This document shows, in pieces, positions 8,020 to 16,914 of a DNA stretch of 64,000 bases. Below the pieces are notes generated by a model. That model was given only the letters and a program-made list of their open reading frames with translations. It did no database searches and was not told the DNA's origin. Positions within the stretch are counted from its first letter, which is position 1; every line of letters starts with the position of its first letter. This stretch comes from Bacillota bacterium. GTDB lineage: Bacteria > Bacillota_I > Bacilli_A > RF39 > UBA660. The DNA lies in NCBI GenBank assembly GCA_023430885.1, contig JAEYYH010000023.1:124001-188000 (forward strand), read 5' to 3'. The translations under genes and the position numbers were made by a program.

Positions 8020-8769
8020 GTTTATTTTCTTCATTATTGTATTGTAGTTATCTTTATATTTTTCAATCATACCATTATATTCTTTCGTTCCTTCTTGATA
8101 ATAGTAATGACTTGTATTAATTTTTATATTTAAATCATCATCTATTGTTATTTTCTTTATTATAATACCAATTAGCACTTGATAATTATTATTATTCAAA
8201 TCTTTATAGTTACACAAATAGAGAATAAAATCATCATCGTTATCTCCCGTTATTAGTTCTTTAGATATAAGCATACTAATTTTAAATTTTGATTCTTCAT
8301 TTATTTCAATTTCTTCAGTTGATTTCATTTCTTGATCTAGGTCATTCATTATTGATTGAGCACCATAAACTTGATGACCATCAATCAACGAATATAATTT
8401 AATATCGTTAGCTAGTCCGTATCCAATATTTTTCAAGTAGATATTAAATTTGAATGTACATGTTTTTTGAATTTTTTCTTTCTCACTTAATTGAGAATCA
8501 TTATATATCAAATTTGCCTTTTTTGATACTGACATTAATTCATAGTCACCATTTAAATCCCTTGATGATAATTTTTGAATATTTAATAGTTTCAATCTAG
8601 GTTTATATGTTTGTTTATTTTGATTTTCTATTTGATCTCTTGTGTTTTTATTTACAAATATAATAGTTAAAACTGTTGCAACAATAGTAACAATGAATCC
8701 GATAATTGGAATCACTAATTCTGTTAAATTATCTCTAGCAACATCAACTGGAATAGAAAATAACATCAT
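8011..8769 (-). CDS. Uncharacterised membrane-anchored protein (252 aa)
   Basis: One strong membrane helix near the N-terminus (about residues 17-40), then a Lys/Asn-rich soluble domain with beta-strand character. The start behind AAAGGAGAG gives MMLFSIPVD. The gene is divergent from the serine recombinase, sharing a 73-bp intergenic region, and has its own extended -10 (TGGTATAAT on the minus strand). Proteins of this layout often travel as cargo with recombinases, but I cannot name a family or a function. Confidence 0.7.
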   Translation of the reverse strand: MMLFSIPVDVARDNLTELVIPIIGFIVTIVATVLTIIFVNKNTRDQIENQNKQTYKPRLKLLNIQKLSSRDLNGDYELMSVSKKANLIYNDSQLSEKEKIQKTCTFKFNIYLKNIGYGLANDIKLYSLIDGHQVYGAQSIMNDLDQEMKSTEEIEINEESKFKISMLISKELITGDNDDDFILYLCNYKDLNNNNYQVLIGIIIKKITIDDDLNIKINTSHYYYQEGTKEYNGMIEKYKDNYNTIMKKINKK

Positions 8770-8842
8770 AAAATATCTCTCCTTTAACTACCAAAATTAT
8801 ACCACATTTAAAATAAATAAAATAGAAAGAAGGTAATAACCT

Positions 8843-10575
8843 ATGGAAGAAAAAATAAAAGTAGCAATCTATATTCGTGTATCAACAGAAGATCAAGCTA
8901 GAGAAGGTCATTCACTAGATGAACAAGAATGTAGATTAAGGAAGCTAGCAGACTATAAAAACTATGAAGTATATAAAGTATATATGGATGCTGGAATAAG
9001 CGCTAAAGACACTAATAGACCAGATTTTCAAGCTATGATGAGAGATATGAGAAAGAAGAAGTTTACTACTATTCTGGCTTATAAATTAGATAGAGTTACT
9101 AGATCAGTACAAGATTTAGAAAACTTAGTTAAAGAATTAGATGAATATGAATGTGGATTAGAATGTGCAGTAGAAGAAATAAATACATCAAATGCTAATG
9201 GAAGATTCTTTGTTAGAATGTTAACAGTATTATCTCAATTAGAAATAGAAAGATGTAGTGAAAGAACCAAAGTAGGAGTAATAGGAGCTATTAAAAAAGG
9301 ACATGTTGGTGGTAAAACACCTTTTGGATATAAAAGAGAAGGTAAGAAAATAGTAGTAGATGAAATAAAAGCACCTATTGTTAGAAGAATATTTGAAATG
9401 TACTCTAAAGGTAAAAGTTATTATCAAATAGCTAACATAATAGCAGATGAAGGAGATACTTCACTAAAATGGCAAGAAGGAGTAATTCAAAAACTAATAA
9501 ATAATAGAATATACTGTGGTGATGTAGAACTTAGAAAAACTCTAAAAGATCCTACAGAATTATATGAAGATGTTGTAGAACCTACTATATCTAAATCACT
9601 TTGGTTACAATGTCAAATGCAAAAAGAAAGAAATAAAAGACATTACTATAGAAGTAGAATATATTTATTTATGCAAAAATTAAAGTGTCCTAAATGTGGA
9701 ACTATAATGAGATGTAATTCAGCTGGAACTAAACCTAAACTATTTTATTATAAATGTGGTAAATGTAATACTTATGTTAGATAGACTGGGTAGAACCTAA
9801 ATTATATAATTTTTTAGGAGATTTAACTGATTTATATAATATATTAACTGATGCAGAAATACCTGTTTTAAAATCTAATTTAAACACTGATTTAGACAAG
9901 AAACGTTCTTCACTTTCATTAACTAATGCTAAGATAGAAAGACTCAAAACTGCCTATCTAGAAGGAGCTTTACCTATAGAAACATATGAAGTAGATAATA
10001 AAGAATTAGAAAGAGATAAAAGAAGATTAACAGATGAAATATTATCTTTAGAAGCTATAAATAATAGTAGATTAGATTCAGACATGATAAGACTATATTT
10101 TGATACTAAAGAGATCATGAAAAGAAAAATGAGTGCTATAGAAAAAGATAGAATTAATGCTTGGCATATACTATCTAGAGCAGAAAAACAAGAATTAATA
10201 TTTGAATATATTGACACAATAGAAATAGAAAAGATACCAGATACTAAAAATAGAACTAGTTATGTTAATATAAAAAAAATTAATTTAAATGAATCTAAAA
10301 TACATGAGTTCTTTAATTTAATGAATAACAAGGTATTAGATATGGCTCTTAATTATGATAATAAATTAATATCGGTTTCTACTGAATTTAATAGAGAGAC
10401 AGTAGATAAATATGTAGCAAGATTAAGAAACTTTTTTGATATTAATGTAGATGAAATGAGTTTAGAAATGATTACTAAAGAGTATTTAAAAGACAATGAT
10501 GTGTTTAAAATTTGTCCTGTAGAAAGTGAAAGTAGGTATCCACAAAGTAAGTACTTAGTTTTATCTTTAGAGTGA
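8843..10575 (+). pseudogene. Large serine recombinase, broken by a frameshift
   Basis: The N-terminal part (8843-9784) has the resolvase catalytic domain: YIRVSTEDQ with the nucleophilic Ser, YKLDRVTRS, and LSQLEIERCSERT. A recombinase domain (GKTPFGYKR) and a zinc ribbon (CPKCG...CGKC) follow. The frame stops at TAG (9782-9784), but from TGG at 9787 another frame continues with WVEPKLYNFLGDL and a coiled coil through to 10575. One missing base near 9781-9786 therefore splits a protein of about 577 aa. These enzymes integrate and excise mobile elements. A sequencing error would give the same picture; if the lesion is real, the element is probably fixed in place. Confidence 0.85.
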
Positions 10576-10900
10576 TTTAATAGCACAAAATGGTTTAAAA
10601 ACACTAAAAAATTGTATATCTTTTGTTTATACAGTTTTTTTAATTTCCTTATAAATCAACAAATTTATGTATATACAAATGTAATACAAAATTAAAAATG
10701 TAATACATAAATATAAAATAAAAATCCTTATAAAATAAGGGTTAAACTTGCTACTAGCAAGTTGTTGTAATACACATTATCCTGATAAAGTAATAAACAA
10801 AATAGTGTGCTATTAATTTTTAGATAATATGAAAAAAGTGCGCTATAAAATAAGCTCGTCTTATAATTGTTATGGTATAATTTATTAAGAGGTGATAATA
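10576..10900. other. Intergenic region after the recombinase: hairpins and small repeats
   Basis: No convincing gene. It holds a terminator (TGTATA...TATACA plus T7, about 10614-10642), three copies of TGTAATACA (two within AAATGTAATACA at 10677 and 10696, one at 10766-10774), the right copy of the 15-bp repeat (10728-10742), a palindrome AACTTGCTA-C-TAGCAAGTT (10745-10763), a small AATAG/CTATT hairpin, and the kinase promoter (TATAAT at 10876-10881, extended by TGG). Confidence 0.6.
10728..10742 (+). repeat. 15-bp direct repeat, right copy
   Basis: Exact match to 7833-7847 on the other side of the recombinase segment, about 2.9 kb apart. Confidence 0.4.
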
Positions 10901-12145
10901 ATGGCAGAAAAGTATAATGATTCATTTTTTAATGAATATACTGTTATAAAAAAGATAGGTGAAGGAGGAAATTCAAATGTATATGAAGTTGTAGATAGTG
11001 AACGAAAAAAGTATGCATTGAAATTACAAAAGCAGAATTTAAATTCTTCAAATTTAAAAAGATTTAAAAATGAAATAAACTTTTGTATTAAAAAAGATCA
11101 TCCTAATTTGATTAAAGTAATTGGTAACGGAATAGTTGATAAAACTGAAAAAAGTATTTTCTATGTGATGCCATTATATCCAAAAACATTAAGAGAACTT
11201 ATAACTAATAAAATATCTCAAGAAAATATAAATATTTATGTTATACAACTTTTAAATGGATTGGAATTTATACATAATAATGGCGCTTTTCATAGAGACT
11301 TAAAGCCAGAAAATATTTTGTTTGATTTAGAAAATAACAATTTGGTTATATCAGATTTAGGAATTGCACATTTTGAAGTAGATGACATTTATACTTCTGT
11401 TGAGACAAGGTTACAAGACAGATTGGCTAATTTTCAATATGCGGCACCAGAGCAAAGAGAAAGAGGTAAAGAAGTAGACTTTCGATGTGATATATACTCT
11501 CTGGGATTGATATTCAATGAAATGATTACTGGTAATATTGCTATTGGTGAAGACTATATAAAGGTTTCTGATATTTATAATGAATATGCATTTTTTGACA
11601 ACATAATAAAGAAAATGTTATCGCAGAAACCTTCAAATAGATACCAAAGCATTGAAGAAATAAGAGTTGAATTTCTAGCAGGGCTGAGTGCTTCAGAAAG
11701 AGAAAAAAGTCTTCAAAAATTAAAAGCAATAGAAATTTTAGAAAGTGAAGAAAAAGATATATTAATTTCTGATCCACCAAAATTAGTAGACTATAAGTAT
11801 ATTGTAGAAAGTGGTAGATTTTCTTTATTTTTAGATAAAGAAGTATCTGAAAAATGGGTTAGTTGTATGTTTAAAGGTAGTTATAATAGTATTTTAGGAT
11901 ATGGCCCTGAAAATTTTAATCATTCATCTAGTGAGTTCTGGGTTAATGTCCCTGTGCGTTCGATGGATAGTTTGCAAAATATTGTTGATTACTTTAAGGG
12001 ATGGATATCAAATGCAAATTCCATATATCCAAAATTGATCAAAACAGAAAGGGAAGAAGAATACAAAAGAAAAATATCTGATAAAGAAGAAGAAATTAAA
12101 AGAAGAGAAAAAGCTGATGAAGTATTAAGTAAACTATCTATATAA
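10901..12145 (+). CDS. Ser/Thr protein kinase with extra C-terminal domain
   Basis: The start ATG at 10901 is preferred over GTG 10892 because GAGGTGAT precedes it. A eukaryotic-type kinase domain fills residues 13-280: Gly loop IGEGGNSNVYEV, catalytic Lys41, HRDLKPEN (131-138) and DLG (152-154). It is therefore predicted to be active. No membrane helix or PASTA domain is present, unlike PrkC. The last 150 residues are a separate domain ending in a charged coiled coil (EREEEYKRKISDKEEEIKRR). Soluble kinases in islands often serve in phage defence; that role here is inferred only from its restriction-modification and ABC-3C neighbours. Confidence 0.9.
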   Translation: MAEKYNDSFFNEYTVIKKIGEGGNSNVYEVVDSERKKYALKLQKQNLNSSNLKRFKNEINFCIKKDHPNLIKVIGNGIVDKTEKSIFYVMPLYPKTLRELITNKISQENINIYVIQLLNGLEFIHNNGAFHRDLKPENILFDLENNNLVISDLGIAHFEVDDIYTSVETRLQDRLANFQYAAPEQRERGKEVDFRCDIYSLGLIFNEMITGNIAIGEDYIKVSDIYNEYAFFDNIIKKMLSQKPSNRYQSIEEIRVEFLAGLSASEREKSLQKLKAIEILESEEKDILISDPPKLVDYKYIVESGRFSLFLDKEVSEKWVSCMFKGSYNSILGYGPENFNHSSSEFWVNVPVRSMDSLQNIVDYFKGWISNANSIYPKLIKTEREEEYKRKISDKEEEIKRREKADEVLSKLSI

Positions 12146-12195
12146 TATATATTTTTTAAATTAAATATATAATAAAATTTAATTAAATGTTCATT

Positions 12196-12228
12196 AAAAA
12201 ACAGAATTAAATCTGTTTTTTATTTTTT
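12196..12228 (+). terminator. Terminator after the kinase
   Basis: AAAAAACAGA, a six-base loop, TCTGTTTTTT, then TATTTTTT. Confidence 0.75.
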
Positions 12229-12360
12229 AATTATGTATATAATATCTTTTTCCCTATATGAATATTGCTTGCTACCAATAAATTCCACAGTTATATCATC
12301 ATTAGATACTTTATATCTTCTAACACTGGAGTTGCCACTTAAATTTTTATAGTTTCCCAC
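12220..12360 (-). CDS. 46-aa KTSC-like small ORF or gene remnant
   Basis: On the minus strand a GTG-initiated frame of 46 codons reads GNYKNLSGNSSVRRYKVSND, then ITVEF and SKQYSYREKDI. The SxVxxYKVSxDxITVEF pattern resembles the small KTSC domain. The ribosome binding site is poor and a stop lies just upstream, so it may be the tail of a decayed gene. It lies downstream of the methyltransferase terminator, with no apparent promoter. Confidence 0.35.
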   Translation of the reverse strand: MGNYKNLSGNSSVRRYKVSNDDITVEFIGSKQYSYREKDIIYIIKK

Positions 12361-12382
12361 ATATTTTTACACACTTTCTAAA

Positions 12383-12420
12383 ACAAAAAAACTAGTACAT
12401 TTTTTGAAGTAGTACTAGTT
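12383..12420 (-). terminator. Terminator of the C5 methyltransferase gene
   Basis: On the minus strand AACTAGTAC ... GTACTAGTT is followed by a T-rich run (TTTTTTGTTTT). Confidence 0.75.
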
Positions 12421-12424
12421 GCTA

Positions 12425-13669
12425 TTATTTTTCTTCATCTATTATATTACTTATTTCTTTTCCTAATCTTTCTATTACACCAACAACTAAAGCATTGCCC
12501 ATCATAAAGTATCTTCTTTTATCTGGCATACCTGTATTAGTCCAATTATCTGGGAATCCATTTATTCTTTCAGCTTCAATAGGAGTTATTATTCTTAGTG
12601 AATGAACGTAAGGATCACTAATTATATGACTGCTTCTATTAATACTGCTTTCACTAGTAAGCATTGTTCTAGCTGGTTTATCTAAAGAATCTGGAAAGTC
12701 CATTGTACCTTCACAATAGAAGTAAGGTTCTCCATTTGGTTTGTATCTTTGTATTTTTTTAGAACCTTTTAGATATTTCCACTTTTCTTCAGATTCTCCT
12801 TTTATAAAGAATTTAGAATCTACTGAATTTTTTTCAATTATTGATCTTAGTGTAGAAATTTTTTCTTTTTTACTTTCTGATTTGATTGAAGTTACATTGT
12901 AGTCAATCATATATCCTGAATTATAAAATTCTCCTTTAAAAGTATTTGAAACTTCTACTAAGTCTTTATAACTATTTTTTGATATATCATAATTTGATAT
13001 TTTGACTATTTCTTTTTCAACAGGGAAGTTTTTACCAAAAACTCCTTCTTTTAAAATTATAGAATTAAGTTCTTTTTTTGACATTGTTTTAAAATAATTA
13101 GTTGATTTGTGATATGCAAATATATAGGTTCTTCTTCTTCTTTGAACAAAACCATATTCTCCTGCATTTATTATTCTCCATTCAACTGCGTAGCCATTAT
13201 CAGCAAATGTTCTTAACATAATACCAAAGTCTCTACCTCTTTGTTTAGATGGTGATATAAGTAATCTATCAACATTTTCTAATAATACAAACGGTGGTTT
13301 CTTAGTTTTTAATATGTCAGCAATTTCCCACCATAAAACCCCTTTTTTACCTTCAATACCTTTTTCAGTAGAAAGTGTTCTAGCAACAGAATAATCTTGA
13401 CATGGAAATCCACCAACTAATAAAGTATGATTTGGAATATCTTTTTTATCTACTTGAGTAATATCAAGATTACTTATTTCTTCTTTTCCAAATCTTTGTG
13501 AATAGCAATCAAATGCATGTTGTATTTTTGTAGAAGGTTCCCATTGGTTAGCCCATACAAATTTAAAATCTCCTGATTCTTTTACTTTATCATCAATTAA
13601 TTTTACTTTATTTAATCCACATCTAAATCCACCAACACCGGCAAATAATTCTACTACTGTTTTTTCCAT
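12425..13669 (-). CDS. DNA cytosine-5 methyltransferase
   Basis: All main C5 motifs are present: motif I ELFAGVGGFRCGL (7-19), motif IV GGFPCQ with catalytic Cys90, motif VI ENV (131-133), motif VIII QRRRR (176-180), a target-recognition region from about 185 to 345, and motifs IX/X at the end (RIITPIEAERINGFP, GNALVV). It transfers a methyl group to cytosine in DNA. It is divergent from the Sau3AI-like endonuclease 137 bp away, so it is very likely the protecting enzyme; GATC is the probable target by analogy with Sau3AI (inference). Confidence 0.95.
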   Translation of the reverse strand: MEKTVVELFAGVGGFRCGLNKVKLIDDKVKESGDFKFVWANQWEPSTKIQHAFDCYSQRFGKEEISNLDITQVDKKDIPNHTLLVGGFPCQDYSVARTLSTEKGIEGKKGVLWWEIADILKTKKPPFVLLENVDRLLISPSKQRGRDFGIMLRTFADNGYAVEWRIINAGEYGFVQRRRRTYIFAYHKSTNYFKTMSKKELNSIILKEGVFGKNFPVEKEIVKISNYDISKNSYKDLVEVSNTFKGEFYNSGYMIDYNVTSIKSESKKEKISTLRSIIEKNSVDSKFFIKGESEEKWKYLKGSKKIQRYKPNGEPYFYCEGTMDFPDSLDKPARTMLTSESSINRSSHIISDPYVHSLRIITPIEAERINGFPDNWTNTGMPDKRRYFMMGNALVVGVIERLGKEISNIIDEEK

Positions 13670-13806
13670 CTTCCTACCTCCTGAAGTTTATAAAATCGAC
13701 AATATTCGACTTATATTCTTGTTTATACATCCATTATATATTATACTATATATAGTTGTAAAGATCAAGAAGCAAATTTTTAAAATTTTTCTTAAGGAGG
13801 AGTTCG

Positions 13807-15138
13807 GTGGATTTTAAAACAGTAGATGAATTATTGAAATATACAGAGAATATCAAAGGGAAGACATTTAGAGAATTAGATAAAGATAATTTATTACAAA
13901 AAAATAAAAAAGACAAAGGTAACTTTGGTAAGATAATTGAAACGGGATTTTATGGATATCCAAATAATAATAAAGCAGAAGCTGATTTTAACGATTTAGG
14001 TATAGAGTTAAAAGTATCTGGCTATATAAAAAATAAGAACGGGACAGTGTCCGCAAAAGAAAGATTAGTTTTAAGTAAGATAGATTATAATTCAATTGTT
14101 AAAGAAGAATTTAATTATAGTAAGTTGTTATTTAAAAATAAAAAAATATTAATAATTTGGTATGAGTATGATAAAGAAAAAGATATGAGTGACTTTGTTA
14201 TTACTGATTACCAATTATATGATATGTCTGGTGATGAAATAGTTATAAAAAATGATTTTGAAATTATAAAAGAAAAAGTATTAGAAGGTTATGCACATTT
14301 ATTATCAGAAGGAGATACTTCTTATCTAGGAGCTTGTACTAAAGGTGCTACAAGTGATGATAAGACAAAACAACCTTTTTCAAGCATACCTGCAAAACCA
14401 AGAGCATTTTCATTAAAAAATTCATATATGACAGGTATCTTAAGAAGTTTAGATTTAACTTTTACTGTGGATAACTTAGAATATAAAACAATTGATGAAT
14501 ATGTTTATGCACAAGTTAAGAAATTTATTGGAAAAACTCAAATAGAAATATATTTTGCATTAAGTGGAATTGAATATAAAAATGACATTCCTAAAAATTT
14601 AGGTAAAATGATTTCTGATAAAGCAATTGGTAAAGATAAGGAACTACCTGAAAAAAATGATTTATTTAGAAAAACAAATTACATTATTAAAAACTTACCA
14701 GTTGATAATAATGATTATCCACTAGAAAGAATGTCTTTTAGAAATTTAACTTTAAGTGATTTTAAAGATGAATGGGAAGATTCTTGGTGGAAAACTTATT
14801 TTGAAGAAGTAACTATAATAGTTTTATGCTATGAAGGAAGTTCAAAAATAAGAAATGGTTTTAGAAAATTAAAAGATATAAAAAAAATAACATTTAATTC
14901 AGATGATATAGATGTATTTGGAAGAACCTATAATATGGTTAAACAATCGATTGATAATAAAGATATTACTAAATTGCCATATCCTAACACCTTTAGTGGA
15001 CAGATATTAGAAGTAGCACCTAAAGGTATTAAAGGTGATAATGCATATATTAATCTGTTTAAAAATGATATTACAAAAGTGTGCTTTATGATAAGTAAGG
15101 ATTTTATATTTAATAAAACAAATATAAATAGTCTATAG
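13807..15138 (+). CDS. Sau3AI-family type II restriction endonuclease
   Basis: Starts at GTG 13807 behind AAGGAGGAG. The N-terminal half has the MutH/Sau3AI nuclease core: GNFGKIIETGFYG (Glu45), then Asp60 (AEADFNDLG) and Glu67-x-Lys69 (IELKV), followed by SAKERLVLSKI. LLSEGDTSYLGACTKGA and KPRAFSLKNSYMT match the Sau3AI family closely. The second half is the pseudo-duplicated domain used for tetramer-like looping. Length (443 aa) is slightly below the usual 490. The next gene begins 9 bases later, so it may be cotranscribed with the ABC-3C-like operon. Confidence 0.92.
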   Translation: MDFKTVDELLKYTENIKGKTFRELDKDNLLQKNKKDKGNFGKIIETGFYGYPNNNKAEADFNDLGIELKVSGYIKNKNGTVSAKERLVLSKIDYNSIVKEEFNYSKLLFKNKKILIIWYEYDKEKDMSDFVITDYQLYDMSGDEIVIKNDFEIIKEKVLEGYAHLLSEGDTSYLGACTKGATSDDKTKQPFSSIPAKPRAFSLKNSYMTGILRSLDLTFTVDNLEYKTIDEYVYAQVKKFIGKTQIEIYFALSGIEYKNDIPKNLGKMISDKAIGKDKELPEKNDLFRKTNYIIKNLPVDNNDYPLERMSFRNLTLSDFKDEWEDSWWKTYFEEVTIIVLCYEGSSKIRNGFRKLKDIKKITFNSDDIDVFGRTYNMVKQSIDNKDITKLPYPNTFSGQILEVAPKGIKGDNAYINLFKNDITKVCFMISKDFIFNKTNINSL

Positions 15139-15146
15139 GAGGTATT

Positions 15147-16403
15147 ATGAGCCCTAAGTTAAAACAAAATGATGATATTGATAGTAATGCTATTTTTTCT
15201 ATAAGGGGAATGGATTTCCAAAAACTGCGAGTTATAAATAGATTGCTAGATTCATTAATTAATGATGAAACTGGTATAATGTGTACAATAGAATATATTG
15301 ACGATGTACTAAAAATGAATACTGATTGTGATAATGTTAAGTATACTGCTGAACAAGATAAACTGTACACCTCACCATTTTCTTTAAATAGTATTGAAAT
15401 AAAAAAAGCTTTAAGAATATTTTTTGATAACTGGATCAACATTTATGAAGAATCAGAATCAATTAACTTCGTTTTTTACACAAATACAAGTGTGTCAAAA
15501 GAGAAAAATGTTGGCTTGTTAGAAAAAATGGTTCTTCCAGAAAACCCAATATTGCAACTATTGATTGAAAAAAAATATGAGATAGCACTACCATTTATAA
15601 AAACTGTACTGTCAGATTTTTATATAGATGAGCATAAGAAAAAAGCGATAGAAATTGAACCATATAAAAAAAATATAGATAATATGACAGACGAAAAATG
15701 GATGAAATTTTTAAATTTAATTGAATGGAACTTTGGAGAAAATGGTGCAGTAGATACTCTGAATGAAATTAATTTAAAGGTTAATGAATTAATTTTAAAA
15801 TATAATATATCAGAAAATCTTAAAAATGATATATTGTGTCAAATAGTAGGATTGGTATCTTTAAAAACATTTGAAAACGATTTTTTAAAAAAAATGGTTC
15901 ATATGGCAGAGGTGAAAAATATTTTTTTAGAGAAAGTTAGAGATGTAGAAGTTAATCATGTGTTAGCAATAGATCCAATATATGATAAATGGGATAAAAT
16001 AGATTGCAATGATATAAGAAATTTTGACGAAAAAATTTATAGTGTTTGCGCTGATTTTGATGAAATTGAATTAGAAAATTTAAATGACGATTGTATTGAT
16101 GGTATTTTTGAACAAGATCATTGTTCCGATGTGAAAAAAGTTAAAGCGTTTAAGTATAGAATTTATAAAGTTTGTCAAAGAATTGTTGAAAGAGAAATCA
16201 GAAAAATGAATAATAATTTTGATATGAATAAAATAATATCAACTATTGAATATATGACTAAAGAGGCATATGAAGTTATATTAGATAAATCTAAAACTTA
16301 TGAAGTTCCATTCAAAGATAAGGATATGGTAAAAAAAACAATTATAATTTTATTTTCAGAATGTTACTTAGCGTTTGACAAAGGAAGTGTTATTAATGAA
16401 TAG
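15147..16403 (+). CDS. ABC-3C-like effector with DUF4297-type nuclease domain
   Basis: A 418-aa protein, first of three tightly packed genes. The N-terminus reads SIRGMDFQKLRVINRLLDSL, then CTIEYIDDVL (Glu49, Asp52/53) and AEQDKLY (Gln70-x-Lys72). A G-x-D-FQ start, an acidic E..DD and a Q-x-K are the hallmarks of DUF4297/Cap4-type dsDNA nucleases of the PD-(D/E)xK fold. YTNTS near residue 113 fits the following strand. The C-terminal 250 residues are helical and unassigned, and probably dock to the ATPase partners. Nuclease assignment is moderate, based on motifs; the role as effector is inferred from the operon. Confidence 0.6.
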   Translation: MSPKLKQNDDIDSNAIFSIRGMDFQKLRVINRLLDSLINDETGIMCTIEYIDDVLKMNTDCDNVKYTAEQDKLYTSPFSLNSIEIKKALRIFFDNWINIYEESESINFVFYTNTSVSKEKNVGLLEKMVLPENPILQLLIEKKYEIALPFIKTVLSDFYIDEHKKKAIEIEPYKKNIDNMTDEKWMKFLNLIEWNFGENGAVDTLNEINLKVNELILKYNISENLKNDILCQIVGLVSLKTFENDFLKKMVHMAEVKNIFLEKVRDVEVNHVLAIDPIYDKWDKIDCNDIRNFDEKIYSVCADFDEIELENLNDDCIDGIFEQDHCSDVKKVKAFKYRIYKVCQRIVEREIRKMNNNFDMNKIISTIEYMTKEAYEVILDKSKTYEVPFKDKDMVKKTIIILFSECYLAFDKGSVINE

Positions 16404-16914
16404 CAAAAAGAGATTAATGTTTATAATTGAAGATGATTATTATTATATAACAATCAAAGTTATTTCAATTCTAGTAGCATTAAATTGTTATGAAATACCA
16501 TTTAATGATTATAGAAAATTATCAATAATTATTGAATTAATTAAAAATGAAAATAATATTAATATACTTAATAAAGCTAAAAGATGCAATGGACTTGATA
16601 ATATTGAAAAGGAAAAAATGATTAATATAATTTGCTCGGCAAAAATAGCTATACCAACAATAAAAAGGATTTTGTTTTTTTTAGAAAAACAATGTATTAT
16701 AAGCATGGGAAAATCATTATCGGAAGAAGGTATAAAAATTAAATTAATTAAAAGTGATAGATTGTCTGAAATCTTAACAGATGATATAATAGGTAATGAT
16801 ATAGTAGCTGTTAATAGTGTTAATGAGATACTTCCGCGACTAAAACAAATAAAAAATTCTACATTAATAAAAAGAATATCTGAATTAATAGGGGTGAATA
16901 TATGGGAAGACTAG
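16396..16914 (+). CDS. ABC-3C-like middle component
   Basis: Starts at ATG 16396 behind AAGGAAGTG and overlaps the stop of the preceding gene by 8 bases; its own 3' end overlaps the ATPase start by 13 bases. The 172-aa product is helical and lysine-rich, with a winged-helix-like second half (PTIKRILFFLEKQCIISMGK). Position, size and overlap match the middle component of ABC three-component systems, which bridges the SMC-like ATPase and the effector. No catalytic residues are visible. Sequence recognition is weak; the call rests mostly on context. Confidence 0.55.
   Translation: MNSKKRLMFIIEDDYYYITIKVISILVALNCYEIPFNDYRKLSIIIELIKNENNINILNKAKRCNGLDNIEKEKMINIICSAKIAIPTIKRILFFLEKQCIISMGKSLSEEGIKIKLIKSDRLSEILTDDIIGNDIVAVNSVNEILPRLKQIKNSTLIKRISELIGVNIWED

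Noticed and set aside
10084..10575. Independent 163-aa gene
   Set aside because: It is in the same frame as the continuation of the recombinase from 9787, so it is the C-terminal part of the frameshifted gene and not a separate gene.
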